64,000 nucleotides of DNA. Source: CAVTWJ01 sp964525605. GTDB lineage: Bacteria; Oederibacteriota; Muellerivitia; Muellerivitales; Muellerivitaceae. Shown here piece by piece: positions 26,240 through 35,829 of this stretch. The notes below the pieces were generated by a model. That model did no database searches and was not told the origin of the DNA. It was given only the letters and a program-made list of their open reading frames with translations. The position numbers and the translations under genes were made by a program. The stretch is taken from positions 11,727-75,726 of the forward strand of contig CAZGKT010000014.1 in NCBI GenBank assembly GCA_964525605.1, written 5' to 3'. The stretch's first letter is position 1. Each line of letters begins with the position of its first letter.

Positions 26240-28294
26240 ATGACATCACCCCGCCGGTTTTATTCGCCTTGGTTTTGGTTTCTTTTCCTCCTTTTGACGT
26301 TGACCAATGTCTTGATCTCACTTGAAACCTTGCCCTCCTTAGAGGCTTTGGGATTGGCTTTATTGGGCGTGATTCCGCTCTGTTTTTTACTGACAAAAAC
26401 GGAATCAAATGGAATTAAGAAAGACTTTTTCTCCCGGGAGGAATTCCTGCCCGGCATCCAACCCCGCTGGGTCTGGGGACTCCTGGCGGCGGCATGGGGT
26501 TTGAGACTTTGGAAATTTGGAAATCAGGTTTCTTGGCCCACCGGAGACGAAGCACTAACCGGACTCATGGGGATTGAATGGAGCCATCATTGGGTTGGAC
26601 CGATTTTTTACACGGCGGGACAAGATCCGCCGACTCTGTTTTGGCTGACTGGAATCTTTTTCCGATTTATTCATAATCCGACTTTGGACCTATGGCTGCC
26701 CCCGGTCCTCGTTTCCTGCCTGGCGGTAACGATGGTCTATTTTGCGTCCAAGCGGGTATTTACCAAATCCTTTTCTTTTTTAATAACCAGTCTTTGGGCT
26801 TTCAGCTATTGGCCTCTTCAATTAGGCCAGACCGACCTTCCCGCTTGCTTTACGGCCCTTTGGGTTCCGGTAACTTTTTATTTTCTAGCAGGATTTTGGA
26901 AGGCTACCGGTTCCAACCGGGCGTTTTGGGTCCTGGGCGCGGGGCTGGTTTTGGGATTGAATTGGTTGACCTTTACGTCATGGCCCTTTTTTGTTTTGGC
27001 GGCCGGAACTTTACTCGCGGTTGGGATATTAAAAGAAAAAAAGAAGAAGGTCGCTTTTTCAGTGCTGGCTTCCATCGGATTTTTTCTCGGGATTCTTCCT
27101 TTTCTGGTGGCGGCGGAGCATTCCGATTTTGGCCGGCATATCGCCGATGTGGCATTCTGGAACGGGACTTCCGGTTTGGTTCACCAGGCACGGGTCGCGT
27201 TGAATTACATCTCCGTCCTGGGATGGGGGGCTTTTTCGGGGGACCGTCTAGCCGCACCGCTATCGGGTGGATATTTAAATCCCCTGCTGGTCTCCTTTTG
27301 TGGCCTAGGGTTGGCCGGAATGACGGTATCCAAGGAAAAGGGACTTCGCCGTTGGTTCGGCTTTTACGCCATCCTCACCTTGCTCCCCGGCATGCTCAGC
27401 TTGAACCTAAACGGCGACCGGATTGTTCAAATTCTTCCACTGTTGATTTTGGTTTCAGCCTGGGGTTTTGCCGTCATTTTGAAAAGGGTGCCGGAAGGCG
27501 GCCGGATCAATGTAATGGTTTTGTTATTGCTCGTCTGCCTGACCTGGGACAAGACACGTCTTGACGTGCCGGGGAGCGATCCTGTTCATCATCCCGCCGA
27601 AATGGAGGCGGCCGGAAAATCCGTGGCCAGGTACCGGGCGTTTCAAATTCTTCATGCCCTGGAACAAAAAGAGGGTCCGGGTTGGATTTTGGGAGAATGG
27701 GACGTTCCGGCGGATCGTACCCTGGAGGTCATGACTTATTATTTCAACTCGGAACGGGGGGCCATCTCCGTTTCCCCGGCCTGGCTTGCGGTGATGACCG
27801 ATGCCCATTACCTTCCATTTTTGAAGACCCGTTTTCCGGATGGGGATTGGCGAGTATTGGACGCGGATGTCCATCCGGAAAGTCCCCGCCTGTTAGGGAT
27901 CTTGAAGATCAACGACTCAAACCGGGCGGAACTCACCCACTGGGCCAAGGCAGACCCGGGGTTCACCCTGATCAATTGGGATCTGGACCATTTACATGAC
28001 CGGGGGCTCCAACAACGCTTCGACCAGGATGTCCAGAAATGCGGGAACTGGGTCAAGGACGACCCTTTTCTCGCGGCCATGTTCTGGGAAAAGGCTGGGG
28101 CCACTTACTATTATTTCGGCCAACACTATCCGCAACACTTGGCGGCCCTGGAAAACGCGGTGAAGTACGGATATCCGGCTTCTCACCTATATGGGGAACT
28201 GGCTTCCCTTTATTGGGTCGCTGGAAACAAGAAGGCGGCCGAAGTGGCGGCGCTCAAAGCCAAGGAATCCGATGCCAAGTACCCTTGGCATTAA
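26240..28294 (+). CDS. GT39/ArnT-like membrane glycosyltransferase with C-terminal TPR-like tail
   Basis: 684 residues. The N-terminal ~430 residues have about 12 hydrophobic helices, with WPTGDEALTGLMG near residue 100 matching the acidic first-loop motif (D-E) of the dolichol/undecaprenyl-phosphate-sugar-using GT39/GT83 family. From ~residue 440 the protein is soluble, periplasmic by topology, and ends in helices resembling TPR (AALENAVKYGYPASHLYGEL and the segment following with AGNKKAAEVAALKAK). The sugar and acceptor are unknown. It may glycosylate a lipid or the surface proteins encoded near it. It ends 22 bases from a convergent regulator. Confidence 0.8.
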   Translation: MTSPRRFYSPWFWFLFLLLTLTNVLISLETLPSLEALGLALLGVIPLCFLLTKTESNGIKKDFFSREEFLPGIQPRWVWGLLAAAWGLRLWKFGNQVSWPTGDEALTGLMGIEWSHHWVGPIFYTAGQDPPTLFWLTGIFFRFIHNPTLDLWLPPVLVSCLAVTMVYFASKRVFTKSFSFLITSLWAFSYWPLQLGQTDLPACFTALWVPVTFYFLAGFWKATGSNRAFWVLGAGLVLGLNWLTFTSWPFFVLAAGTLLAVGILKEKKKKVAFSVLASIGFFLGILPFLVAAEHSDFGRHIADVAFWNGTSGLVHQARVALNYISVLGWGAFSGDRLAAPLSGGYLNPLLVSFCGLGLAGMTVSKEKGLRRWFGFYAILTLLPGMLSLNLNGDRIVQILPLLILVSAWGFAVILKRVPEGGRINVMVLLLLVCLTWDKTRLDVPGSDPVHHPAEMEAAGKSVARYRAFQILHALEQKEGPGWILGEWDVPADRTLEVMTYYFNSERGAISVSPAWLAVMTDAHYLPFLKTRFPDGDWRVLDADVHPESPRLLGILKINDSNRAELTHWAKADPGFTLINWDLDHLHDRGLQQRFDQDVQKCGNWVKDDPFLAAMFWEKAGATYYYFGQHYPQHLAALENAVKYGYPASHLYGELASLYWVAGNKKAAEVAALKAKESDAKYPWH

Positions 28295-28316
28295 CTGAGG
28301 AATGTTTAAACCGTAT

Positions 28317-30116
28317 TTATTCTTTTAAGCTTTGCTCTGTTTTTTGGTGGTATCTCCTCGGGGAAACCCCCTTCATCCGCTTGAAAATCTGGACAAACGA
28401 ACTGGCTGAACTAAATCCGCATTCCTGCGCAATGCGTTCGAGGCTCATATTTTCTTCCCGCAGTAGGGCGCCTGCTTTTTCCAAACGAACTTTCTTTAAA
28501 TAGGGTCCGAAGGGAAGACCCGCCACCTTCTGGAACCATTTGGAAAATGTCGGAGCCGACATTCCTATCTGCTTGGAAAGCTTGGCCAAATGCCAGGATC
28601 GGCCGGGTTCTTTGGAAATTTCTGCGACCATATATTCCATCTTGGAAGCCGACGAGGCATCCCTGGGACTATCCTGGTAACGTAAAAGCGCGTCGAGGGA
28701 TTCGCGAAAAGAGGCCACCAGGTCGGGAAGGGTGACGGCGGATTCCAACCGACCCATCCACTCCGAACCCAGGGCCCTCGTGGAAGCGTGGTTTAATCCC
28801 GAGCGATGCTCAAATTGTTCCGTCAACAGATGCAGGGCCGCCAAAAGGTAAGCCCGGGAGACCTCGGGTCCATAACTCATCAATAGCAACTTATGAATGA
28901 AGTTGTCCCGGGCCAGGGCCAATTGGGCCGGGGAAGATCGGGCGAGGGATTCGGAAAGATGGCGGATGAGCACATGCATCTGGGATTCAGAGAGGTTTTC
29001 AGACGCGGGTCCGGGTTGGTTGGTGGATACGATCTCTTGATTCCCCTCGACCGCGGTATGAAGCGCAAGAACTGCTTCCCGGTAAGACTTGGGTAAACTC
29101 CCGCCCGGAGGGACAAGGGATCCCACCCCCGCGTGAATTTTCACGTTGAGGTTGCGGTTCAGGATGCGGCAGAGTTTTTGGACCCGGTCATGAATTTCCA
29201 GCCGGGCTTGGTAGGGCGTGGCGCCCGGCCTGGAGGAAGTCAAAAGGATGGAACCGTAATCCCCCAGCGGGCTTGCATAGGTTTCCTCCAATTCCCGTGC
29301 GGCCAAAAAACACTCATGCTGGAACCGGCGATTGAGACAAAGAATATCCAGGGCGCCCGCGTGGAGAAGGGGCTTTTGGGGCATCAAAGCCACCGCGACG
29401 TTGGGCATGCGGGTGATCCCGATCTCGTGGCGGAACCAGGGTTGGACCGTCCGGTCCTTATCCGGCTTTACGAAGAATTTATCGGTGCCGACCATCCAAT
29501 TCACCCACTCGGGATGGGGACTCTGCTTTGAAAAAACCTCATTGAGCAGCCGCTCGGCTTCCTGCAGGATCCCGGTCCTGTCTAGCCCCGCGATCCACTG
29601 GGCCAAGAGTTCCAGGAGCCGGGAATAACCGGCGATCCCTTCTTTATTCAGGAGGGGTTGGCTCAAGATCGTACGGGCGTAGTATAAAAAATCCGGGTTC
29701 AGGTCCGACCCTTCCGTCCCCGTCAATTCTTTCCAATAACGGCGAAAGCTCTCCGGTGTCGGGTGTTTTTCCAAAACCCCCTCGGAAATGATGAATCCTT
29801 TCACCGTCTTGCCGGAATAAACCGGCGTGTAAAACTCAACCGAATCCCCGAAGCGGCTGACAAGGGAGCGTTTGGCCCGAACCATTTTTTGGAATTGGAC
29901 CTTGTTGTGTCGGGCCCGCTCGGCGGTCTTCCCGTAAAATTCCTCGAAGTTCCATTGCTGGGTATTTTGCTTTCGGATGAACAGAACGGTCCAGGTCCAG
30001 TCGGGCACGGAAACGAAATAACATTTTCGCCCAAGGTAATTGTTGAAGATGACCTGGAAGACGCTGAAGGTCTTTAATAGTTCCAAAGGTTCCAAAGAAG
30101 CCGGGGTTTTCGCCAT
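28317..30116 (-). CDS. AraC family transcriptional regulator with large sensory N-terminus
   Basis: 599 residues. The C-terminal ~100 residues form the double helix-turn-helix DNA-binding domain: LAKLSKQIGMSAPTFSKWFQ and then LERIAQECGFSSASSFVQIF with the family's closing GVSPRRYH. The first ~160 residues (LELLKTFSVFQVIFNNYLGR; TPVYSGKTVKGFIISEGVLE) look like a PocR-type ligand-sensing domain. The middle (~290-370, GDYGSILLTSSRPGATPY, NLNVKIHAGVGSLVPPGGSL) resembles the degenerate GGDEF-like domain of CdaR regulators. It is divergent from the alginate-lyase-like gene with 150 bases between, so it probably controls the polysaccharide genes 30267-35090. Confidence 0.87.
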   Translation of the reverse strand: MAKTPASLEPLELLKTFSVFQVIFNNYLGRKCYFVSVPDWTWTVLFIRKQNTQQWNFEEFYGKTAERARHNKVQFQKMVRAKRSLVSRFGDSVEFYTPVYSGKTVKGFIISEGVLEKHPTPESFRRYWKELTGTEGSDLNPDFLYYARTILSQPLLNKEGIAGYSRLLELLAQWIAGLDRTGILQEAERLLNEVFSKQSPHPEWVNWMVGTDKFFVKPDKDRTVQPWFRHEIGITRMPNVAVALMPQKPLLHAGALDILCLNRRFQHECFLAARELEETYASPLGDYGSILLTSSRPGATPYQARLEIHDRVQKLCRILNRNLNVKIHAGVGSLVPPGGSLPKSYREAVLALHTAVEGNQEIVSTNQPGPASENLSESQMHVLIRHLSESLARSSPAQLALARDNFIHKLLLMSYGPEVSRAYLLAALHLLTEQFEHRSGLNHASTRALGSEWMGRLESAVTLPDLVASFRESLDALLRYQDSPRDASSASKMEYMVAEISKEPGRSWHLAKLSKQIGMSAPTFSKWFQKVAGLPFGPYLKKVRLEKAGALLREENMSLERIAQECGFSSASSFVQIFKRMKGVSPRRYHQKTEQSLKE

Positions 30117-30147
30117 GTGTTCATTCTAGGACGGCTTTTTCACATAA

Positions 30148-30192
30148 AAACGTTAATTTAGAAGGGCGTGGGCCTTTTGTGCGAATAAACGT
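30148..30192. promoter_or_regulatory. Possible operator: AAACGT direct repeat between divergent genes
   Basis: The AraC gene and the lyase gene are divergent. Within the gap AAACGT occurs at 30148-30153 and at 30187-30192 in the same orientation, each within an ATAAA(n)CGT context. AraC-type proteins often bind direct repeats. Speculative. Confidence 0.2.
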
Positions 30193-30266
30193 GTTTTTTA
30201 TTAAGAATAAATCCGCTTCTAGTGGGGCTGATATCCTTCCAGCATCACCGCATAGGGAGGCGTTCA

Positions 30267-32258
30267 GTGAAGATCAGGAACCGGCAAAACTGGAAAGGGG
30301 CTTTGACATTGCTCCTGGTCCTGATACTAGGTTCGAGTTGCAGTCGTAACATCAGCGTTCCCACCTCCCCTGTCGTATCCTGGGGAACCGCGACCTATAC
30401 GATCACATCCACGAATACCGCCACGCCGTTTTCTCCCACGGTTACTCCGACGGCCACGAACACAACGCAGATCACTTCCACCTATACCTCTTCGCCCATT
30501 CCGCCCACCGCCACCTATACGCCGATATGGACTTCGACCAACACCGAAACACTGGTTCCCCCCACGGCCACCAACACCCCCCTCTTCACCTCGACCTTTT
30601 CCTATACAACCGTGCCATCCACGGCGACCGATACGCCGGTCATCACCTCTACACAAACCGGCATCCCGACCGCCACCTCTACATGGACCTCCACTCCGAC
30701 CAACTCTCCTGGCCTGCCTTCGGATACCCCGTCCGATACACCGATGGCGCCCACGCAAACCAATACGTCGGTCTGGACTTCGACCTATACCGAAACACTG
30801 ATTCCCTCCACTTCGACAAACACCCCCTTCTACACTCCGACAACCCCCTATTCATCCACGCCCACCGAGTCGCCATCGTTCACCTCCACGCTGGTTTTCA
30901 CCTCTTCAACCACCCCGACCCACACGCCTCCGGCGCTGACCGATACCTTCACCTCAACCCATACCGGCACCCCGACGATGACCCTGACCACGACCAGTAC
31001 GCCCACCGCCACCCGTACGTCGACCCTTACCTTTACGTCGACGAGTCCGCCAACGGTCACCAGCACACTCACCGTTACTTCCACTCCCACTGCGACCCAA
31101 GTGTCAGGCTGTGGGGTCCAGGGCTCGGTATTTATGCATCCGGGAGCTTGGTCCTCCTGCTCTGAATTGGCTTTCGTGAAAGCGAAGATCGCCGCCAATG
31201 CCCAGCCCTGGACCCAGCAGTTGAATAATCTACTGGGACAGGCGAACGGGAACACCTCCGGGGTCGTTTTCAATGGAACGACGGAAAATTCCTGCACCCA
31301 AGAGGGTGACATGCAAACCGATTCGGCGCTTTGCTACGCCTGCTCCCTTTACTGGTACCTGACCGGAAACAACACCTACTACACCAAGGCGATGAACATC
31401 CTGGCCAACTACGCCACCATGCAGGGCCTTGAATCCACCGCTTGTTATTCGGGCCAATGCCAGCTGGATGGAGGATGGTTCGGGGTCTGTTTCGCGAACG
31501 CCTGCGAGCTTTTGCGTACCAACCCCAACTGGACCGCCGCCAATACCGCTACCTATAAGGCCCTGTTTCAGAACGCCTTCTATCCTGTTTTGAACGCGAT
31601 GTGCACCGGGAACGGGAACATCGACCTGACCCAGATCGACGCCATGTTGTCCATGGCGGTCTTCTGCGACGACCAGACCGAGTGGAACAGCGCCATCACC
31701 CGTTACCAGGCCCGGATGCCGGCCTACTATTACAGCTCGGCCTGGCCCACTATCAATGGCCCCACGAACAACGACCCGAGCAACGCCCAGCCCGCCGCCA
31801 TCGCCGGGGATACGGGCAACGGGACACCTTTCCCCGATGCCTTCTGGTACAACCCGCAGGAATGGGTCGCGGGCTTGGAACAGGAGACCTGCCGAGACAA
31901 CGGGCACCATGTGCAGTTCGCCCTCGACGCGGCGATGGAATGTGCGGAGATCGACTACCACCAGGGAAGCCCGGCAGCCCTCTACACGACCTATCAGACT
32001 TCTTTAGTCCCAGCTTCGGAACTGCTTTCCGAACAGTTCGTGAACAACAGTCCGGAAGGGACCTGTACCGGCGCGTGGAACCCGCAGGGCCAGGTTTTAG
32101 TCACGTTTGAAATAGGCTACAACGAATATGCCAACCGCTTGGGCGTTTCCTTGCCGTGGACGGCACAGTGGCTGACCACTTTACGGGCTAATGCTGGCGC
32201 CACGGCGAACCAGTTCAACATCGAATGGGAAACTCTGACCCACGACGGTGTGAATTAA
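30267..32258 (+). CDS. Thr-rich stalked lipoprotein with alginate lyase family domain
   Basis: About 663 residues. A signal peptide ends in the lipobox-like LGSSC (Cys25), so the protein is probably lipid-anchored. Residues ~30-277 are an almost pure Thr/Ser/Pro array (TSTxTxTP-type), likely an extended, possibly O-glycosylated stalk. The rest matches the alginate lyase superfamily (PF05426): VFMHPGAWSS, KIAANAQPW, the AVFCDDQTEW segment and ETCRDNGHHVQFALDAAMEC, which carries the Arg and His expected in the active site. It would cleave acidic polysaccharides by beta-elimination at the cell surface. GTG 30267 follows AGGGAGG by six bases. The true substrate is open. Confidence 0.82.
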   Translation: MKIRNRQNWKGALTLLLVLILGSSCSRNISVPTSPVVSWGTATYTITSTNTATPFSPTVTPTATNTTQITSTYTSSPIPPTATYTPIWTSTNTETLVPPTATNTPLFTSTFSYTTVPSTATDTPVITSTQTGIPTATSTWTSTPTNSPGLPSDTPSDTPMAPTQTNTSVWTSTYTETLIPSTSTNTPFYTPTTPYSSTPTESPSFTSTLVFTSSTTPTHTPPALTDTFTSTHTGTPTMTLTTTSTPTATRTSTLTFTSTSPPTVTSTLTVTSTPTATQVSGCGVQGSVFMHPGAWSSCSELAFVKAKIAANAQPWTQQLNNLLGQANGNTSGVVFNGTTENSCTQEGDMQTDSALCYACSLYWYLTGNNTYYTKAMNILANYATMQGLESTACYSGQCQLDGGWFGVCFANACELLRTNPNWTAANTATYKALFQNAFYPVLNAMCTGNGNIDLTQIDAMLSMAVFCDDQTEWNSAITRYQARMPAYYYSSAWPTINGPTNNDPSNAQPAAIAGDTGNGTPFPDAFWYNPQEWVAGLEQETCRDNGHHVQFALDAAMECAEIDYHQGSPAALYTTYQTSLVPASELLSEQFVNNSPEGTCTGAWNPQGQVLVTFEIGYNEYANRLGVSLPWTAQWLTTLRANAGATANQFNIEWETLTHDGVN

Positions 32259-32280
32259 AAAAGCAAAATAAAAATCTTGG

Positions 32281-32326
32281 AGACAGGCTCGAAGTTTATT
32301 TTCGACCCTGTCTTGCTGTTTTTTTT
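32281..32326 (+). terminator. Rho-independent terminator after the stalked lyase gene
   Basis: Stem AGACAGGCTCGAA (32281-32293) with TTCGACCCTGTCT (32301-32313), one mismatch, followed within a few bases by eight T (32319-32326). Confidence 0.85.
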
Positions 32327-32462
32327 CTCCCTTTTAACGGACAAATCACAAGAGAAAATAATTACTTTGGCACCGCTTTCAAAACGACCCTTTTCATCCC
32401 GAAGTGAGTCAAATCAAGTATCATCACTGGGATTCCGTTAGATCCTTTTTTGGAGAATTGAT

Positions 32463-35090
32463 ATGAAACGTATTATTGTTATGGCGGCCATGTTTTTTTC
32501 CCTCGCGCCCATGGCTTTTGCTGGACTCGTGGAAGGCTGGACCTCCGTGCAGAACGGAACGAACACGGGCGCCTATATGGACAGCAACGGATCCAAGATC
32601 GATTTTGCTGTTGACGCGGGTCCGAAAGCCGGTCAAAAAGCCCTCAAGGTCACTTCCAACCTTGCGTCGGGAGGTTATTGCGGCATCTGGCACAACCTAT
32701 CGGCTGACATGTCAAAGGCCGCAAATCTGAAGTTCATGGCGAAGTCCACCCTACCCGGCAATATCCAGATCGCCCTGAAAGACGCCTACAACGTTCAATA
32801 CATCGCCACAGCGCAGGTCAGCGCCGATTGGGCGGAAGTTTCCGTGTCGCTTTCCAGTTTTCATAAAGACCCCTATTACACCCCGGCCGACGCCATCACG
32901 GGCCACCTGATGGATCTGAGCAAAACCTCGGGCATGAATCTGGCTCCCCAAATGCCCGGATCGGCCGTTCTTTTCTTCGGGCCTGTCGAAACCGACGGAA
33001 CCCTCGACACTCCAACCTCCTCCGCGGCACCACCCGTTGCGGGCATGGTGGAGGATTGGACCAACGTGGCCGGCTCTAACACCGGGGCCTACCAAGACAG
33101 CGCCGGCTCCAAGATAGATTTTGTGACGGTTCCGGACGCCAAGACCGGTCAGAAAGCCCTGAAGCTGGTCTCCCACCTCGTGAAGGGGGACGGGAACTAT
33201 TGCGGCATTTGGCACAATCTCTCTGCCGACCTATCGAAAGCTGCGAACTTGAAATTCATGGCCAAATCCACGATCCCAGGGACCCTTCAGATCGCTCTAT
33301 TGGACGCTTACAACGTGCAATACATCGCTCAGGCCCAGTTGGGGACCGATTGGGCCTATGTCTCCGTGCCCCTGTCCAGCTTTCATAAAGACCCCTATTA
33401 CACCCCGCCCAACGCCGTCACGGGCCACGCCATGGACTTGAGCAAGACTTCCGGCATGAACCTGGCGCCCCAGATGGTGGGCGATGCAGTGGTGATGCTC
33501 GGACAGGTCAAAACCGATGGAACCGTGGCGGGCGCCTCTAGCGCGGCCGCACCGACCGAGACGAAAGACCTTTCTTTTGTGGTGAATCCGGACCAGGTTC
33601 TCGGAACCATCAGTCCCTATATCTACGGATTGAACTTCGTGGATCCTACCGGCATGAACGCGACGGTGCGCCGGTTGGGCGGGAATCGCATGACGGGTTA
33701 CAACTGGACGAACAACTATTCCAACGCGGGAACCGACTGGAAAAACTCCAGCGACGATTGGCTTTGTGTCCAAAATAAATACACCGATTGCGACCAGCCG
33801 GGCGCCTATGTCCGCCATTTTGTTGAGGAAAACCAGAAGGCGGGGTTGGATTCGCTCATCACGGTCCAAATGGCGGGATACGTGGCGGTCGACAAAAAGG
33901 GTGAAGTTTCAAAAACCGAAGTGGCCCCCAGCCCGCGTTGGGCCAAATTGGAATTCGAAAAGAAGGCACCCTTCACGCTGACCCCCAAATCGGACAGTCC
34001 AGTGGTCTATTCGGACGAGTTCGTTAATTACCTGGTGCAGACCTTCAAACCCGCGTCCCAGGGGGGCATCAAGTTCTACGACCTTGATAACGAGACGGCC
34101 AACTGGTATTCGAAGCATCCGCTTCTCCATCCCAACAAGCTCACCTATCCGGAGATATTGGACAAGTCCATCCATCTGGCTCGCGCTATCTTGAAGGTGG
34201 ACCCTTCCGCCATGATCTTGGGGCCTGTGGCTTACGGCTGGCAGGAGTTCCTGACGCTTCAGGAATCTTCGGACTATAAAAACATGAACGCGACCTATGG
34301 GACCTATCTCGATTACTACCTGACCAAGTTCCAGGAGCAGGAAAAGAAGGACGGCAAAAGGCTCTTGCATGTGCTCGACCTGCACTGGTATCCCGAAGCC
34401 CAGGGCAACGGCATGCGGGTGACGGACGGCGACCACACGCCCGATTCGGTTGACGCCCGGGTGCAGGCGCCCCGCAGTCTCTGGGATTCGACTTATGTGG
34501 AAAAAAGCTGGATCACCAAGTGGTCCACCCATGACCAGCCCATCCGGCTTATTCCCTGGTGCATGGAGAAGATCGACAAGAACTACCCGGGAACCAAGCT
34601 TTCATTCTCCGAGTACGATTACGGCGCGGGAGACCATATCTCCGGCGGGATCGCCCAGGCGGACGTGTTGGGGATCTTCGGGAAATACGGGGTTTACCTG
34701 GCGAACTATTGGGGAGACCTGAACCCCTATAACCAGGCGGCTTTCAAGCTTTACCGAAATTACGATGGAAAAAACGCGACCTTCGGGGGGACGTCCGTCT
34801 CGGCCGAAGGGGGGGACATATCCCTGGCTTCCATCTATGCCGCGACCGATCCGGCCCAGCCTGGGACCCTGTGGGTCGTGGTCTTGAATAAGTGCCAGAA
34901 GGCGCTTCTGAATGGCCAGTTCAAGCTCCAAGGAAAAGGGGACTATAAGAGTTACGTGTCTTACGGTTTCGACAGTAAATCGGCGGATATCCAGAAACTT
35001 AAAGAGGGAAGCATCGACAAGGACCAATTCGAGTATTCACTCACGCCCTTGTCCGCGACGCTATTCGTCTGCAAAAGCGCTGTTAAATAA
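32463..35090 (+). CDS. Secreted GH44 endoglucanase/xyloglucanase with two binding modules
   Basis: 875 residues. A signal peptide (cut after AFA, ~residue 20) is followed by two very similar ~155-residue modules (~20-175 and ~195-350), each with YCGIWHNLSAD, KFMAKST and SFHKDPYYTP; these look like beta-sandwich carbohydrate-binding domains. The rest is a family 44 glycoside hydrolase: VRRLGGNRMTGYNWTNNYSN, FYDLDNETANW with acid/base Glu544, and SFSEYDYGAGDHISGGIAQA with nucleophile Glu717. GH44 enzymes cut beta-1,4-glucans and xyloglucan with retention. It follows the lyase gene after a terminator, so it has its own promoter. ATG 32463 follows TTGGAG. Confidence 0.92.
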   Translation: MKRIIVMAAMFFSLAPMAFAGLVEGWTSVQNGTNTGAYMDSNGSKIDFAVDAGPKAGQKALKVTSNLASGGYCGIWHNLSADMSKAANLKFMAKSTLPGNIQIALKDAYNVQYIATAQVSADWAEVSVSLSSFHKDPYYTPADAITGHLMDLSKTSGMNLAPQMPGSAVLFFGPVETDGTLDTPTSSAAPPVAGMVEDWTNVAGSNTGAYQDSAGSKIDFVTVPDAKTGQKALKLVSHLVKGDGNYCGIWHNLSADLSKAANLKFMAKSTIPGTLQIALLDAYNVQYIAQAQLGTDWAYVSVPLSSFHKDPYYTPPNAVTGHAMDLSKTSGMNLAPQMVGDAVVMLGQVKTDGTVAGASSAAAPTETKDLSFVVNPDQVLGTISPYIYGLNFVDPTGMNATVRRLGGNRMTGYNWTNNYSNAGTDWKNSSDDWLCVQNKYTDCDQPGAYVRHFVEENQKAGLDSLITVQMAGYVAVDKKGEVSKTEVAPSPRWAKLEFEKKAPFTLTPKSDSPVVYSDEFVNYLVQTFKPASQGGIKFYDLDNETANWYSKHPLLHPNKLTYPEILDKSIHLARAILKVDPSAMILGPVAYGWQEFLTLQESSDYKNMNATYGTYLDYYLTKFQEQEKKDGKRLLHVLDLHWYPEAQGNGMRVTDGDHTPDSVDARVQAPRSLWDSTYVEKSWITKWSTHDQPIRLIPWCMEKIDKNYPGTKLSFSEYDYGAGDHISGGIAQADVLGIFGKYGVYLANYWGDLNPYNQAAFKLYRNYDGKNATFGGTSVSAEGGDISLASIYAATDPAQPGTLWVVVLNKCQKALLNGQFKLQGKGDYKSYVSYGFDSKSADIQKLKEGSIDKDQFEYSLTPLSATLFVCKSAVK

Positions 35091-35110
35091 CGAACAAAAG
35101 GAATCATCCA

Positions 35111-35812
35111 ATGGCCATCAGCATAAAAGGAAAGTGGGTTTTATTGACCGGCGCCAGCCGTGGAGTGGGGGTCCGGGTCGCGAAGGCTCTGGCCGACCAG
35201 GGCTGCAAGCTGATTTTGCAAAGCCGAAGCCTGGACGGGACCAAGAAATTAGTGGAAGAGCTAAAGGCTAAGGGCGTGGAAGCCCACGCGGTCGCGGCCG
35301 AACTATCCGATCTCAAACAGGTGGACCATTTGATCGCAGAAGCCAGGCGCATCTCGGGTGACCAAATTGATATCCTCTACAACAACGCCGCCGTCATGAC
35401 CAAATACCACCAGGACAAATATGCGGGGACCGCCGAGGAATACACCCTGAGTTTCCTGGTGAACTCGACCGTGCCCTCCATCATTTGCAACGCTTTCATC
35501 CCGAAGATGGTTGAAAGAAAATGGGGACGGGTCGTGAACGTGACTTCGGGTATCGCCGACCAGCCCGAGCTCATGGCTTACAGCTGTTCCAAGGCCGCCC
35601 TGGACCGGTATGTGCGCGACCTGGTCAAAACCCTGGCTGGGACCGGCGTCCTCATCAATCTAATGGACCCGGGGTGGCTGCGGACCGACCTGGGCGGGCC
35701 CCAGGCGCCGAATGACCCGGACAAGGTTTTGCCGGGCGCCCTGGTGCCGGTTTTACTGGAAGAGAAAGAGGGAAGCGGAAAACTTTACCATGCCATGGAT
35801 TACGCGAAGTAA
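35111..35812 (+). CDS. SDR family NAD(P)-dependent oxidoreductase
   Basis: 233 residues, classical short-chain dehydrogenase/reductase. The cofactor motif TGASRGVG is at about residue 14, the NNAA motif near 95, the catalytic Ser in VTSG near 140, and the catalytic YSCSK (Y-x-x-x-K) near 157. It lies 20 bases behind the GH44 gene and probably shares its transcript, suggesting a role with sugars or another secondary alcohol, though substrate cannot be read from the sequence. The ATG at 35111 follows AAGGAA. A palindromic repeat sits just after its stop. Confidence 0.88.
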   Translation: MAISIKGKWVLLTGASRGVGVRVAKALADQGCKLILQSRSLDGTKKLVEELKAKGVEAHAVAAELSDLKQVDHLIAEARRISGDQIDILYNNAAVMTKYHQDKYAGTAEEYTLSFLVNSTVPSIICNAFIPKMVERKWGRVVNVTSGIADQPELMAYSCSKAALDRYVRDLVKTLAGTGVLINLMDPGWLRTDLGGPQAPNDPDKVLPGALVPVLLEEKEGSGKLYHAMDYAK

Positions 35813-35829
35813 TAACATAAGAAAATGCT

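Noticed and set aside
30327..31312. Several long open frames in all directions across the Thr-rich part of the lyase gene
   Set aside because: The simple Thr/Ser/Pro codon pattern leaves other frames open by chance; only the frame with signal peptide and enzyme domain is credible.
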